Assembly (NCBI RefSeq): GCF_900129155.1
Contig: NZ_FQVF01000020.1
Location: 45,811-109,810 of the forward strand
Length of the DNA: 64,000 nucleotides
Reading direction: 5' to 3'
Origin: Marinomonas polaris DSM 16579
Lineage (GTDB): Bacteria; Pseudomonadota; Gammaproteobacteria; Pseudomonadales; Marinomonadaceae
Part shown: positions 38,880-47,661 of the stretch, piece after piece
Numbering within the stretch: position 1 is the stretch's first letter
Layout of the letters: every line of letters starts with the position of its first letter
Made by a program: the position numbers and the translations under genes
Notes under the pieces: generated by a model
The model's database searches: none
Seen by the model: only the letters and a program-made list of their open reading frames with translations
Told to the model about the DNA's origin: nothing

Positions 38880-41447
38880 TCAGATTTCTTTAGATTGAAA
38901 GAACTCCAGTACCCCAACTAAACTTTTTTCTTTTATTTGAGAGATCGTTGTTCTGGACTTCATTTTAGGAATATTGGCCTGAATGAAACCAGTGCTCACC
39001 GGCAAATTTTCCCATCCACGTTGTGCCATATATTTCTTCTGGGCATGGTTATAGACAACAAAATAAGAATGGCAATAGACAGCAAAAAAAGTGTCGACAA
39101 ATCGATGCCCCATCGATTTCATAAGGTGGACCATGTCCGTCTCTTTTGAATGGTTGACCAAGCTTCCATGACGATAAATATGACGCTGCAACGCCATGGC
39201 TTCATTTGAGTAGAACCATTCATTTCGATCTCTTAACTCATTAATGACATCAGGGTAGCGCATAGCATACCAACGTAAGAACATATGTGTGGCATAGCTG
39301 TGCCTAAGTAGGTACAAGTCCGCTCCTTCTCCCAAGATTAGCTTCATCTCTTCGCGAGCAATTCTTGTGACCTTTTCAGCATTGCTAAAAAGTGGGAATG
39401 TCCTTAAAAACTGTGCCTGCTCATCGTTAACTTCAGCAATTGCCAATAGTCTTTTCCTTGCTTCACTTGGTTTCCTGTCTTTGCCAAATGCTCTGGTCAT
39501 CTTTAGTTTGCTGAATAGAGTTAAGCGCTGAGAAATATATTCGAAGATCTCTAAACAAACCTCTGGTGGCGCTAATAGATGCAATGGAATGGTACGTCTT
39601 GATGCCGGTGTTTTAAACCGTCGTACTCTGATTAGTATTTCTTCCTCGCTGTGTGCTGAGATGTCGCCCAGCGTTAGCCGCGCTAACTCCCCAGGGCGAA
39701 GACCCGCATAAAAGAGGATTTTAAAAATTATAGTCGACACAGTGACATCAGACTGAACACTGTGATGACGTTTAAATGCGTCTATAAAAAGATTGAATTC
39801 TTGCTGTCCGAGGACTTGATTGCGGTTAGTGGTAGTTATTTGTCCGCTTCTTGAGACTGGGAAATGAACATCGTTCCAGATATCCAGATTTCTTCTACTA
39901 AAACCTAATAACGTTGAAAATTGAGATAGTCGATTTTTGTTAGTTGCTGAAGCTAAATCTGGGTTTAATAAAACCTCATGTATAAATAAGCTTGCATCTT
40001 CTTCATCCCAGTCTTCGATATTGTAAGCTGGCTCATAGTCAAATAGGCTTTTTGAAAAGAGACTGATGATTTTTGATAAAGCTGTATTTACCTTGTTCTT
40101 TCTAACAACTAACTCGTTATAAGCAAATGCAAACATCAATGAAATCGCGCAATAATTTCTAGGGCCATCACCAGAGATGAGTAAGATTTCAGCAACGGCA
40201 GGAAGTGTCTTTGGGCGTGTTTCACTAAGAGCCACTTGTATTCTATCAAGAGTTGAGTAAACCAAATCACTAACGTAGCGTTTATTGCATTTTGTTCTAT
40301 TAAATATTCTCTCGATTAAGCCGTCCATTTTAGAGGTAGATAAATTGTACAACGGTTTAGCAAATTCTATTTCACTACTTTTTTTCTTATTTTGAATTTG
40401 TATTTTAATCCAATACTTAACATAGCCAAATAAATAGTAAGCCAATTCTTGCCAAGCGAGGAAACGTCTTTGTTTCTCGTCATCATCTAAATCTTCTGCG
40501 GACAAGCTTGCTACATTTTTGTCATTTTCTCGTTGATAAGACGTTTTTTCACTTGGTCCCAAAGTACGTTTGTTGCGTTTTCTATTGTATATTTTGTTAG
40601 ATGGTAGTCCTATTATTGAACCATCCATATCGGCCCATGTTGGTGCTATTGGTAAGCTTATTCCGGATAAACGGCTATAGATAATGGGTTCTGTACCAAA
40701 AATACAAAACAGACTCGCTGTAGCTTGATAAAAAGTTTTCAGTTTGATTTTTTGAGTTATTTTCACCTTAGTAGGTGCTGTTAATAATCTTGGAATTGTA
40801 TGCTTAGCTAGTTTGTGATGTTTAGGTGGCACGTAATTACGAGCATGGAGACACACACAGATAAAACGTGCTGTATTTGATGCGGTAATCGGTAAACATT
40901 TATCTGCTCTAGTTGACTCTCCTGACGGAACCAGTATTGAGCACTCAAATGGACTTTTTAGGAGCTCCTGTATGAATGATTCAGCTCTGTTCAGTGGTAG
41001 TCCTGTCGTTACACCAACTTCAATGAGTAAACGAACATATAGCTCATCACTATCAATAAGCACTTTTGATTTCAGAATTTTAGGCGTCTGATTAGTGATT
41101 GTTTTAATAGCTGCTCTAAGTTGTGCCTCGTCAGAGTTGGGCGATATAACGGTCGGTCGAATGGTTTTTGGGGAGCGATCATAAGATATAGTTGATGTGA
41201 TAATTCCCTCTAATTTTGCAATGACATCATTAATAAACTTGAGCTGTTTTCTAGTAATTTTAGATTCGCTAGATATTTCGTAATACTCCGAAAATTTTGA
41301 AATAATTTCTGATAATGAATCATTATCAATGTTCATTTCATCATTCGCAGAATCGAGAATGATTTCAGCAACTCTTGCACTTTCAATATCTTTAAATTTT
41401 ATTTTCTCTAGGTCTGGCCATTTATTCAGGAAATCAATCGAAATCAT
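38880..41447 (-). CDS. Large tyrosine recombinase (third gene of trio 1)
   Basis: The 855-residue protein ends in a tyrosine recombinase domain: KILFYAGLRPGELARLTLGDI (first catalytic Arg), RVRRFKTPASRRTIPLHLL (basic strand), LYLLRHSYATHMFLRW (an RHSYATH box) and MGHRFVDTFFAVYCHSYFVVYNH with candidate Tyr residues. The N-terminal 450 residues are unlike standard integrases and include a basic patch. It is the last of three genes read 335-694-855, overlapping the middle gene by 14 bases, and is probably the catalytic member. Operons of several recombinases that act together are known (Tn554, RIT and gamma-mobile-trio elements), but which family this belongs to is not certain from sequence alone. 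Confidence 0.85.
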   Translation of the reverse strand: MISIDFLNKWPDLEKIKFKDIESARVAEIILDSANDEMNIDNDSLSEIISKFSEYYEISSESKITRKQLKFINDVIAKLEGIITSTISYDRSPKTIRPTVISPNSDEAQLRAAIKTITNQTPKILKSKVLIDSDELYVRLLIEVGVTTGLPLNRAESFIQELLKSPFECSILVPSGESTRADKCLPITASNTARFICVCLHARNYVPPKHHKLAKHTIPRLLTAPTKVKITQKIKLKTFYQATASLFCIFGTEPIIYSRLSGISLPIAPTWADMDGSIIGLPSNKIYNRKRNKRTLGPSEKTSYQRENDKNVASLSAEDLDDDEKQRRFLAWQELAYYLFGYVKYWIKIQIQNKKKSSEIEFAKPLYNLSTSKMDGLIERIFNRTKCNKRYVSDLVYSTLDRIQVALSETRPKTLPAVAEILLISGDGPRNYCAISLMFAFAYNELVVRKNKVNTALSKIISLFSKSLFDYEPAYNIEDWDEEDASLFIHEVLLNPDLASATNKNRLSQFSTLLGFSRRNLDIWNDVHFPVSRSGQITTTNRNQVLGQQEFNLFIDAFKRHHSVQSDVTVSTIIFKILFYAGLRPGELARLTLGDISAHSEEEILIRVRRFKTPASRRTIPLHLLAPPEVCLEIFEYISQRLTLFSKLKMTRAFGKDRKPSEARKRLLAIAEVNDEQAQFLRTFPLFSNAEKVTRIAREEMKLILGEGADLYLLRHSYATHMFLRWYAMRYPDVINELRDRNEWFYSNEAMALQRHIYRHGSLVNHSKETDMVHLMKSMGHRFVDTFFAVYCHSYFVVYNHAQKKYMAQRGWENLPVSTGFIQANIPKMKSRTTISQIKEKSLVGVLEFFQSKEI

Positions 41448-43518
41448 AGGTCAGCTCCTGCAACGAAAATTCTTGAATTAGAGTGTTGTAGTATTCAGAT
41501 ATGTCAGTGTGAATCGAAACGATGTTTGATGAAGACGCAGGAGAAGAATAGTAAAATCCATCCTCATTGTGACCAAGTAGTGCTCGAGATGTAATAGCCT
41601 TGAATTTCAGTGCATTGCCTGAAAAATGTCTTAATGTATTGTTTGATGGACGTATTTCTTCAAGATTAAATGTTTTCAGAATCTCTAATATCTGTCTGTG
41701 AGGTGCTGATTTGATTTGATCATATACTTCGTCATTAAGAATATGAATTATGATTAAGTCATTTTTTGAAATATCTTCATCCGTAAAATTTAAGTGTTTA
41801 TACAATGAAAATCTTACATTAGAAAGTATATCTTTTTGTTTTAAATATAAATCAGGTATGGGCAGCGCTTTATATTCTTCATAGTTGACAGAGTTTTTAT
41901 CTTTTCTAATGAAAAAATCAGAAAATGTAGAAATGGATTTTTCGCCATTAGGGCGATTGGAGAAAAATAATAACTCTAAAAAATATGTATGTATTTCAAT
42001 TAAATTGACTAGATCAACTCTTAGTTGATTCGACCTAGAAAGTGAAAATAATGCCTTTTTACTTTCAAAAATGACGCTTATATCTCTGAAGAAATCGGCT
42101 ATTGAGCTCTGTGGTAAACGATTAGATCCAAGAGATTGATTTGCCAATGTAGAATCCCACTGCAGCTTTGAGAGTAGCCCTGGTACTTCCAAATGATTGG
42201 ATAAAACATCAAATCGCTTTTGATATAAGTCTCCAATGTTCTCATTGGTCAGTGCAACGTACGAGAACGGCGCGCTCATGGAGAAACCGATTTTGGCTCT
42301 GAGGTAATGAACCCTCATGTCATCGACATGAGGTGTTAATAGTCGATTAGAATTTGATGCGATACGGTCAAAATGCAGAGAGTTACCGCCATTAAACTCC
42401 GAAAATTGCCTAGTTAAATAAGAAAATTTGTTAGCAATTTTATCGACTAGCTTTTTTATCGATAATGTCGGTTCATCTAAATGCAGAAGACTCGCTGGCG
42501 ATATTTTCAATTCGATTTCTGAACATAGGTCCGAATCTGTTGGTGTATTTGAGATAGAAACAGTTAGTGATTTCTTGTTAGTACTAAAACGTATTGCAGA
42601 AAGTGCTTTTTTTAGTGTCATGCCCGTCAAAAAGCAAAGTATTAAAAGACTATTTAATTCAGATTTTTTTTCATCGACGAATGCAATAAATCCCACAACA
42701 GATTGTAGTGATAATGATGAATAATCAAATACGGACTCAATTTCTTTATTTGCAGTGGTCCAAGATTTCTTCTTTACGAGAAATATTTTCGGTATATAAT
42801 TATCAGAATCTTGTGATTTTATATCTTGATCTTGATCTTTTTTTTTGCTAGATTTCTTCTTAATTTTTAGTTCTATAGGTTTGTTAGGTTCGTCTTTTTT
42901 TGATTCGGGAAGATAGTTAAACCCTCCCCAAAATGAAAATTCTCGAAAATATTCTGTGTTATTAATATAACTATGATATCTAGATATTTCGAAGTCACTT
43001 GGTTTTTTTAAAAATGAGACTTTTTCAATGTTACTCATTTTTTTTATTGTCTTTAATCTGCTAATCTCGCGAACAGCCAAAATAAGTTTATATATCTTTG
43101 TGTCATTTTCATAATAGTCAACTGTTTTAAGTTGAGTGTAGCAGTCAGAAACAAAAGTAGATATTAGTTCTGATAAATACTCAGATCCGGCTTTTTTATC
43201 TCTTCTGTAAACATCATAAACACCAAAATATACTGGATAGTCGACACCTATGTTGAATGACACTTCAGTTGTCTTTTTATACTTTATGTTTTTAAAAATA
43301 AATAGAATAGCTTCTATTTCATCCATTTCTAATAAAAAATCCGAATGATAATTTAGCTTAATGATATGTAAAATGGATCTTTGACGTTGTATTGATGGCG
43401 GGACTGTTAACAGTGTTAAAAACTTTTTAAGTAATGCTTCGTTGTCTTTCCAAATCCCCAACTCATCCCAGAAATTTATTGTCCATCCTAGTGACTTTGT
43501 GAAATTACTTTCGCTCAT
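41434..43518 (-). CDS. Divergent recombinase-like protein (second gene of trio 1)
   Basis: The 694-residue product has no obvious intact catalytic set, but some segments echo a degenerate tyrosine recombinase: LLILCFLTGMTLKKALSAIRFS resembles the first-Arg helix with Arg replaced by Thr, and LTPHVDDMRVHYLRAKIGFS resembles the H-x-x-R box. A Lys-rich stretch (IKKKSSKKKDQDQD) lies near residue 230. It overlaps the 335-residue gene by ATGA and the 855-residue gene by 14 bases, so the three form one translational unit. Probably a DNA-binding or structural partner in recombination; I would not call it an active recombinase. Confidence 0.65.
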   Translation of the reverse strand: MSESNFTKSLGWTINFWDELGIWKDNEALLKKFLTLLTVPPSIQRQRSILHIIKLNYHSDFLLEMDEIEAILFIFKNIKYKKTTEVSFNIGVDYPVYFGVYDVYRRDKKAGSEYLSELISTFVSDCYTQLKTVDYYENDTKIYKLILAVREISRLKTIKKMSNIEKVSFLKKPSDFEISRYHSYINNTEYFREFSFWGGFNYLPESKKDEPNKPIELKIKKKSSKKKDQDQDIKSQDSDNYIPKIFLVKKKSWTTANKEIESVFDYSSLSLQSVVGFIAFVDEKKSELNSLLILCFLTGMTLKKALSAIRFSTNKKSLTVSISNTPTDSDLCSEIELKISPASLLHLDEPTLSIKKLVDKIANKFSYLTRQFSEFNGGNSLHFDRIASNSNRLLTPHVDDMRVHYLRAKIGFSMSAPFSYVALTNENIGDLYQKRFDVLSNHLEVPGLLSKLQWDSTLANQSLGSNRLPQSSIADFFRDISVIFESKKALFSLSRSNQLRVDLVNLIEIHTYFLELLFFSNRPNGEKSISTFSDFFIRKDKNSVNYEEYKALPIPDLYLKQKDILSNVRFSLYKHLNFTDEDISKNDLIIIHILNDEVYDQIKSAPHRQILEILKTFNLEEIRPSNNTLRHFSGNALKFKAITSRALLGHNEDGFYYSSPASSSNIVSIHTDISEYYNTLIQEFSLQELTYDFD

Positions 43519-44522
43519 ATGATTTCTTTATTTTTTAAAATTTTCTCAGATAAGAAGTCAACAATTTTTTTAGTTATTTTTTTGTCTGATAATGAATTTT
43601 TTATAAAATCATAATTTTCTGAATTGTCTTCTTGATGTCTATTTCTCACCGATTCAATCTTTTTTATCTCAAATATTAGTTCAACTAAACTTAAGTTCGA
43701 ATTAATTTTTTTATTTATCATAGAAATTAGTTCTCTAAGCTCTTCTAATGTCTGAGTGTTTAGATTATTGTTCTTTTTTAGATAATCTATAGTTAAAAAT
43801 ATATCATTCAATCCCGTTATTCTTGACTCGTAGATTGAATGAATGATTGATAATAAATTAATTTCTAGCTTGTTTGTGTGTTTTTTGTTTAGAAAACCAT
43901 CTAGCTCCGACGTTAAAAATTGAAAAGAAAGATCATCGAAATTTACTATTCCATTAACGTAAAAAAATTTTAAGCAGAGATTAAAATGAATTTCTTTATT
44001 CATTTGAGAAAGTTTTTGTGATGCTATCTCATTATCGCAAAATATTTTGTTAATGAATCCAAGTTGTCGCATTTTTTTTGGACATAGTATTTTTAATGCG
44101 GTGTTTTCTGATGTGATTTCTTCAATAATAGATTTGAATTTATTTTTTCTCGGTAGATATTTCAGTGTTTTCAATTTATAAAAATCTTGTATTTCTTGAA
44201 TTGATCGGTTCGTTTGATTGATTACTAAAGCGAGTGTTCTATAGTTTTTATTAGTTTTTTTAAGTGCTTTCTTTAGTTCATAGTCGCAATCATTAACTAA
44301 TAAAAACTCATGTTCTTTTTTGAAAATTATTGGGTAGTGTTCCAGGAAAAAATCTGAATTTTCTGCTTTGTTTTTTGATAGTCGATTATAGAAAATACCA
44401 ATATTCATCATCTCAATTACAAAAAATGTCTCTGATAAGAACAATGTTTCGTCACTATAATTCATTAATAACTCTACTTTTATTATGTCTTTATAAGAAT
44501 GATATTTAAAAACATATACCAT
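43515..44522 (-). CDS. Unknown protein, first gene of trio 1
   Basis: I do not recognise this 335-residue, AT-rich gene product. It is Lys/Asn/Ile-rich and largely helical (LSQMNKEIHFNLCLKFF, LRELISMINKKINSNLSLVELIFEIKKIES), without membrane helices or clear motifs. The first 19 codons lack a ribosome site; an internal ATG 57 bases later (MNYSDETLFL) is also possible. It overlaps the next gene by ATGA, so it is expressed with the recombinase. The region upstream is a repeat-rich AT stretch likely to contain its promoter and possibly recombinase binding sites. Confidence 0.6.
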   Translation of the reverse strand: MVYVFKYHSYKDIIKVELLMNYSDETLFLSETFFVIEMMNIGIFYNRLSKNKAENSDFFLEHYPIIFKKEHEFLLVNDCDYELKKALKKTNKNYRTLALVINQTNRSIQEIQDFYKLKTLKYLPRKNKFKSIIEEITSENTALKILCPKKMRQLGFINKIFCDNEIASQKLSQMNKEIHFNLCLKFFYVNGIVNFDDLSFQFLTSELDGFLNKKHTNKLEINLLSIIHSIYESRITGLNDIFLTIDYLKKNNNLNTQTLEELRELISMINKKINSNLSLVELIFEIKKIESVRNRHQEDNSENYDFIKNSLSDKKITKKIVDFLSEKILKNKEII

Positions 44523-44584
44523 AAAAAATTGAATGTCTAGTCTTTTTTTAAAACTAATTTAAGAGTTGACCTCGCTATATTGTT

Positions 44585-44741
44585 GTTAATTTATAAATAA
44601 ACTAAAAAGATAATTTAGTTTATTTAAGTAGTTAATTTATATATAAACTAAAAAGATGGTTTGGATTATTTTAGTAGTTAATTTATATGTAAACTAACTT
44701 ATAATTTTTTAAAAAGTATAAGTTGTATATAATAGTTTATA
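44585..44741. repeat. AT-rich 46-bp tandem repeats with iteron-like motif
   Basis: Two full 46-base units (44585-44630 and 44631-44676) and a partial third begin GTTAATTTATA and contain ATAAACTAA or GTAAACTAA. Reverse copies TTAGTTTAT occur within unit 1 and again near 44733, so the nonamer appears at least five times in both orientations. The whole 344-base spacer between the recombinase operon and the umuDC SOS box has no gene. The array could be an operator, recombinase arm-binding sites or the edge of the element. Confidence 0.7.
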
Positions 44742-44835
44742 TTTAAATTAAATATTTCCTCGTCTGCTCATAATCAAATTAAAAAAATCACACTTACAAA
44801 AATTAACTTTGTTTTTGATGCTGCTTAAAACTAAA

Positions 44836-44851
44836 CTGTATATCCATACAG
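44836..44851. promoter_or_regulatory. LexA (SOS) box upstream of umuDC
   Basis: CTGTATATCCATACAG is a full match to the CTGT-N8-ACAG LexA consensus with an AT-rich centre. It ends 16 bases before the umuD start codon. Confidence 0.92.
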
Positions 44852-44867
44852 TATTTTGGTGTTGATC

Positions 44868-45314
44868 ATGCGTGTGACTTATCTTGGTGTGTCTGAGTCG
44901 GCGGCGTTTATCGCGGCCAATAGTGTGCGAATCCCTTTGTATGTGGATTCGGTATCGGCGGGGTTTCCTTCGCCAGCTCAGGACTTTGTTGAAAAATCGT
45001 TAGACTTAAATGAGTTCTGTGTCGCTCATCCTAATGCGACGTTTTACGTGCGTGCGCAGGGGGATTCGATGATCGATGTGGGCATTTATTCGGGTGATGT
45101 ATTAGTGGTGGATCGTTCGTTAACTGCGCGTCATGGGGATATTGTGATCGCCTGCATTCATGGGGAAATGACCGTGAAGACGTTGGAGCTGAAGCCCAAT
45201 GTGTTACTACGTCCGAAGAACAAAGCCTACAAAGCGATTCATATTACCGAAGAGTCTGAGCTAGAAATCTTCGGCGTAGTGACGGGTGTGGTTCGGAAGT
45301 ACGAGCGCGGTTGA
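44868..45314 (+). CDS. umuD: UmuD-like SOS mutagenesis protein
   Basis: UmuD is cleaved with the help of RecA to UmuD', which forms DNA polymerase V with UmuC. The 148-residue product has the Ala-Gly cleavage site (VSAGFPSPAQDFVEKSLDL), the catalytic Ser in RAQGDSMIDVGIYSGDVLVVDRS and the Lys in GEMTVKTLEL of LexA/UmuD S24 peptidases. I use ATG 44868 (MRVTYLGV) rather than an upstream in-frame TTG. The stop TGA overlaps the umuC ATG. It is controlled by the LexA box just upstream. Similar umuDC (rumAB) pairs are common ICE and plasmid cargo. Confidence 0.94.
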   Translation: MRVTYLGVSESAAFIAANSVRIPLYVDSVSAGFPSPAQDFVEKSLDLNEFCVAHPNATFYVRAQGDSMIDVGIYSGDVLVVDRSLTARHGDIVIACIHGEMTVKTLELKPNVLLRPKNKAYKAIHITEESELEIFGVVTGVVRKYERG

Positions 45315-46585
45315 TGAAGACGGTTTTTGCCTTAGTCGATTGCAATAACTTTTACGCCAGTTGCGAGAAGTTGTTCCGGCCAGATTTAAAACACACGCCT
45401 GTTGTGGTGTTGTCGAATAACGATGGTTGTATTGTCGCGCGTTCCAAAGAGGTAAAGGCGCTGGGCATTAAAATGGGCGTGCCTATGTTTCAAGTTCAGG
45501 ACGAGATAAGAAAGCACGGTATTGTGTGCTTTTCCTCGAATTATGCTTTGTACGCGGATTTGTCGAATCGGGTGATGACCATTTTGGAAGAGGAAGCGCC
45601 ACGTCTGGAAGTGTATTCCATCGATGAGGCGTTTATGGATTTAACCGGTGTTGATCATGTGACGGATTTACTGGTATTTGGCAAACGGGTAAAAGCCAAG
45701 GTCGATAAATGGACGGGCATTACGGTAGGCGTGGGCATCGCGCCAACCAAAACGTTGGCGAAGTTGGCTAACCATGCGGCTAAGAAATATCCAGCCACGG
45801 GATCCGTGGTGGATTTGATGGACCCAGACAGGCAAAAGCGTTTATTAGCGTTGGTTGATGTGAGTGACGTGTGGGGTGTTGGTCGTCGCACCACGGCAAA
45901 GCTAAAGACGAGGGGAATTCATACCGCCTTGGATCTCGCGAATGCAGACCCTAAATCGATTCGAAGTGAGTTCTCAGTGGTGTTGGAGCGAACCATTCGA
46001 GAATTAAATGGAGTGTCCTGTTTGGATCTGGAATTGGTCAGGCCAACAAAGCAGCAAATCATTTGCAGTCGCTCATTTGGCCATAAAGTGACAGACAAGC
46101 GCGAACTACGGGAAGCAATTGCCAAGTACACAACCAGAGCCGCCGAGAAATTACGCGGTGAAAAACGCTTTTGTCGCATGGTGAGTGTGTTCGTTCGTAC
46201 CAGTCCATTCATTCCAAACGAACCGCAGTATTCGAAAACCTTGTCTGCAGAACTTCCTAACCCAACCGACGACACGCGAGACTTATTAGAAGTGGCCGAC
46301 GTGCTGTTTCGTCGCATCTATCGTTCAGGTTATCGCTACGCCAAAGGCGGTGTAATGTTGGCGGATTTTTATGAACATGGCGCTTTTCAGCAAGATTTAT
46401 TCCAAGCAGATAATACAAAAATCAACTCAAAAGCATTAATGAGTGTCGTGGACAAAATCAACCACAGCGGCCTCGGCAAGGTTTTTTTTGCCTCTCAAGG
46501 CGTGTCACCACAATGGTCAATGAAAAGAGAACATTTATCTCCAGCGTATACGACCAGGTGGGATGAGTTACCGAAAGTGTATTGA
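45314..46585 (+). CDS. umuC: UmuC, DNA polymerase V catalytic subunit
   Basis: This Y-family polymerase copies damaged DNA with low fidelity. The 423-residue protein shows FALVDCNNFYASCEKLFRPD (first metal Asp), VLSNNDGCIVARSKEVKALG, VYSIDEAFMDLTG (catalytic Asp-Glu), the HhH region DVWGVGRRTTAKLKTRGI and a C-terminal DUF4113 (GLGKVFFASQGVSPQWSMKREHLSPAYTTRWDELPKV). It overlaps the umuD stop by one base (TGATG). All key residues are present, so pol V should be functional under SOS control. Confidence 0.96.
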   Translation: MKTVFALVDCNNFYASCEKLFRPDLKHTPVVVLSNNDGCIVARSKEVKALGIKMGVPMFQVQDEIRKHGIVCFSSNYALYADLSNRVMTILEEEAPRLEVYSIDEAFMDLTGVDHVTDLLVFGKRVKAKVDKWTGITVGVGIAPTKTLAKLANHAAKKYPATGSVVDLMDPDRQKRLLALVDVSDVWGVGRRTTAKLKTRGIHTALDLANADPKSIRSEFSVVLERTIRELNGVSCLDLELVRPTKQQIICSRSFGHKVTDKRELREAIAKYTTRAAEKLRGEKRFCRMVSVFVRTSPFIPNEPQYSKTLSAELPNPTDDTRDLLEVADVLFRRIYRSGYRYAKGGVMLADFYEHGAFQQDLFQADNTKINSKALMSVVDKINHSGLGKVFFASQGVSPQWSMKREHLSPAYTTRWDELPKVY

Positions 46586-46652
46586 CTCGAAATGTAAAAA
46601 TAGAAATCAGTAATGAATAAAAATGCAAACGATAGCGATGGAGGGGTGTTCC

Positions 46653-47075
46653 ATGAACGATGAAGGTACCAATAAAAATACCAGTAAAGAGTCAGCAGGC
46701 AAGATAATAGCAACGGTTGTATTATGGCTAGAGGAACAATGTCCACAAGATCGTTGGGACTTATCAGATGAACAGATGTGTGTTCTTCTAGGCGGTATTA
46801 CGGTTTCAACTTGGAATCAATGGAAAGAGACCGCACAGATTAATGACAGCCTTCAAGTAGACCAAGACACTATTGATATACTGGCGATGCTGGTAAGTAT
46901 ATACAAGATGATTCACCTAAGTTCACCACCTGGCTTTAAGTATGATTTTTTCAAAAGGCCAATACATCATCCGACATTTAATGGCAAATCAGCCAGGGAG
47001 TTTATGCTAGAGAACCCTTCACTTGACGATTTTCTCAAGGTAAGAAATTATTTTCAAAGCAGAGTGATGTTATAA
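46653..47075 (+). CDS. Xre/MbcA/ParS-like antitoxin, copy 2
   Basis: A 140-residue paralogue of the protein at 38372-38770. The shared pattern is RWDLSDEQMCVLLGGITVSTWNQWKE, YDFFKRPIHHPTFNGKSARE and DFLKVRNYFQSRV, which matches the HTH and the DUF2384/toxin-binding segment of MbcA/ParS/Xre antitoxins. GGAGGGG precedes the ATG. No toxin gene follows. It lies 68 bases after umuC in the same direction and could be read from the SOS promoter. The remaining 242 bases to the next gene contain an inverted repeat (CCAATTATA and TATAATTGG at 47151-47186) but no gene. Confidence 0.75.
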   Translation: MNDEGTNKNTSKESAGKIIATVVLWLEEQCPQDRWDLSDEQMCVLLGGITVSTWNQWKETAQINDSLQVDQDTIDILAMLVSIYKMIHLSSPPGFKYDFFKRPIHHPTFNGKSAREFMLENPSLDDFLKVRNYFQSRVML

Positions 47076-47317
47076 AAAACTTGATCGAGTCGAGTGAGTC
47101 TAAAGATGCGCCTGTTGCTGAAGTGTCGTCATACTTCTAGTGAAAAGTGCCCAATTATAAGAAAAAATATAATTGCATATAATTGGTGTACTAGAACAAT
47201 GATGAGTCATTTTTTTGTGGTTTTTTTAGGTGTTCATACTTTGGTGGTCTAGTAAAGTCTGGGAAGTTCAGACTGTACTTTTAATAGCACTATTCGTAAG
47301 AAAAAAGAGGTGAGCTT

Positions 47318-47575
47318 ATGAGGGTTGTTACTGCTACTGACTTATAAGCCAAGGGTGTGGCTGCTGTTGAGGCCGGTTTGTTAGAAGATGAAGAAGTGAT
47401 TATATCTGTCCGAGGTAGAAATACATATGTAGTGATGGATTTGCATAAATACACTAAGTTCAGAGAGTATGAGCTTGAGATTGCCTTGCTAGAAGCTAGG
47501 GCTGATATTGAGGCTGGACGCTATTTTGATAGCTCTGTGAATGACCATATGCAGCAGATAAGTGAAGAACTATAG
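47318..47575 (+). pseudogene. Phd/YefM-type antitoxin gene with internal stop
   Basis: From ATG 47318 (AAGAGG upstream) the frame reads MRVVTATDL, then TAA at 47345-47347, then AKGVAAVEAGLLEDEEVIIS and VRGRNTYVVMDLHKYTKFRE onward to a normal stop. Related prevent-host-death antitoxins have Lys at the stop position (TATDLK), so a single A-to-T change explains the break. The rest of the 85-codon frame is intact. No RelE-like toxin gene follows, so the module is dead. A reinitiation product from GTG 47357 is possible but would lack the first strand of the DNA-binding fold. Confidence 0.82.
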
Positions 47576-47661
47576 GTTCATTTATCCTGATAGCTGGTAT
47601 GGACCTAGTTTCCTAGACAGTTGATCATCATTGTACTTATCAGTCATGTTAGGGGATATGT

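Noticed and set aside
41434..43518. Calling the 694-residue protein an active tyrosine recombinase
   Set aside because: The helix that should carry the first catalytic Arg has Thr instead, and no clear H-x-x-R and Tyr pair is present. Only a degenerate relationship can be supported.
44585..44741. CRISPR array
   Set aside because: The 46-bp units are adjacent tandem repeats with no unique spacers, and no cas genes are present.
47151..47186. CCAATTATA inverted repeat as an insertion-sequence end
   Set aside because: There is no transposase gene nearby and no matching partner. It could be an operator or chance in AT-rich DNA.
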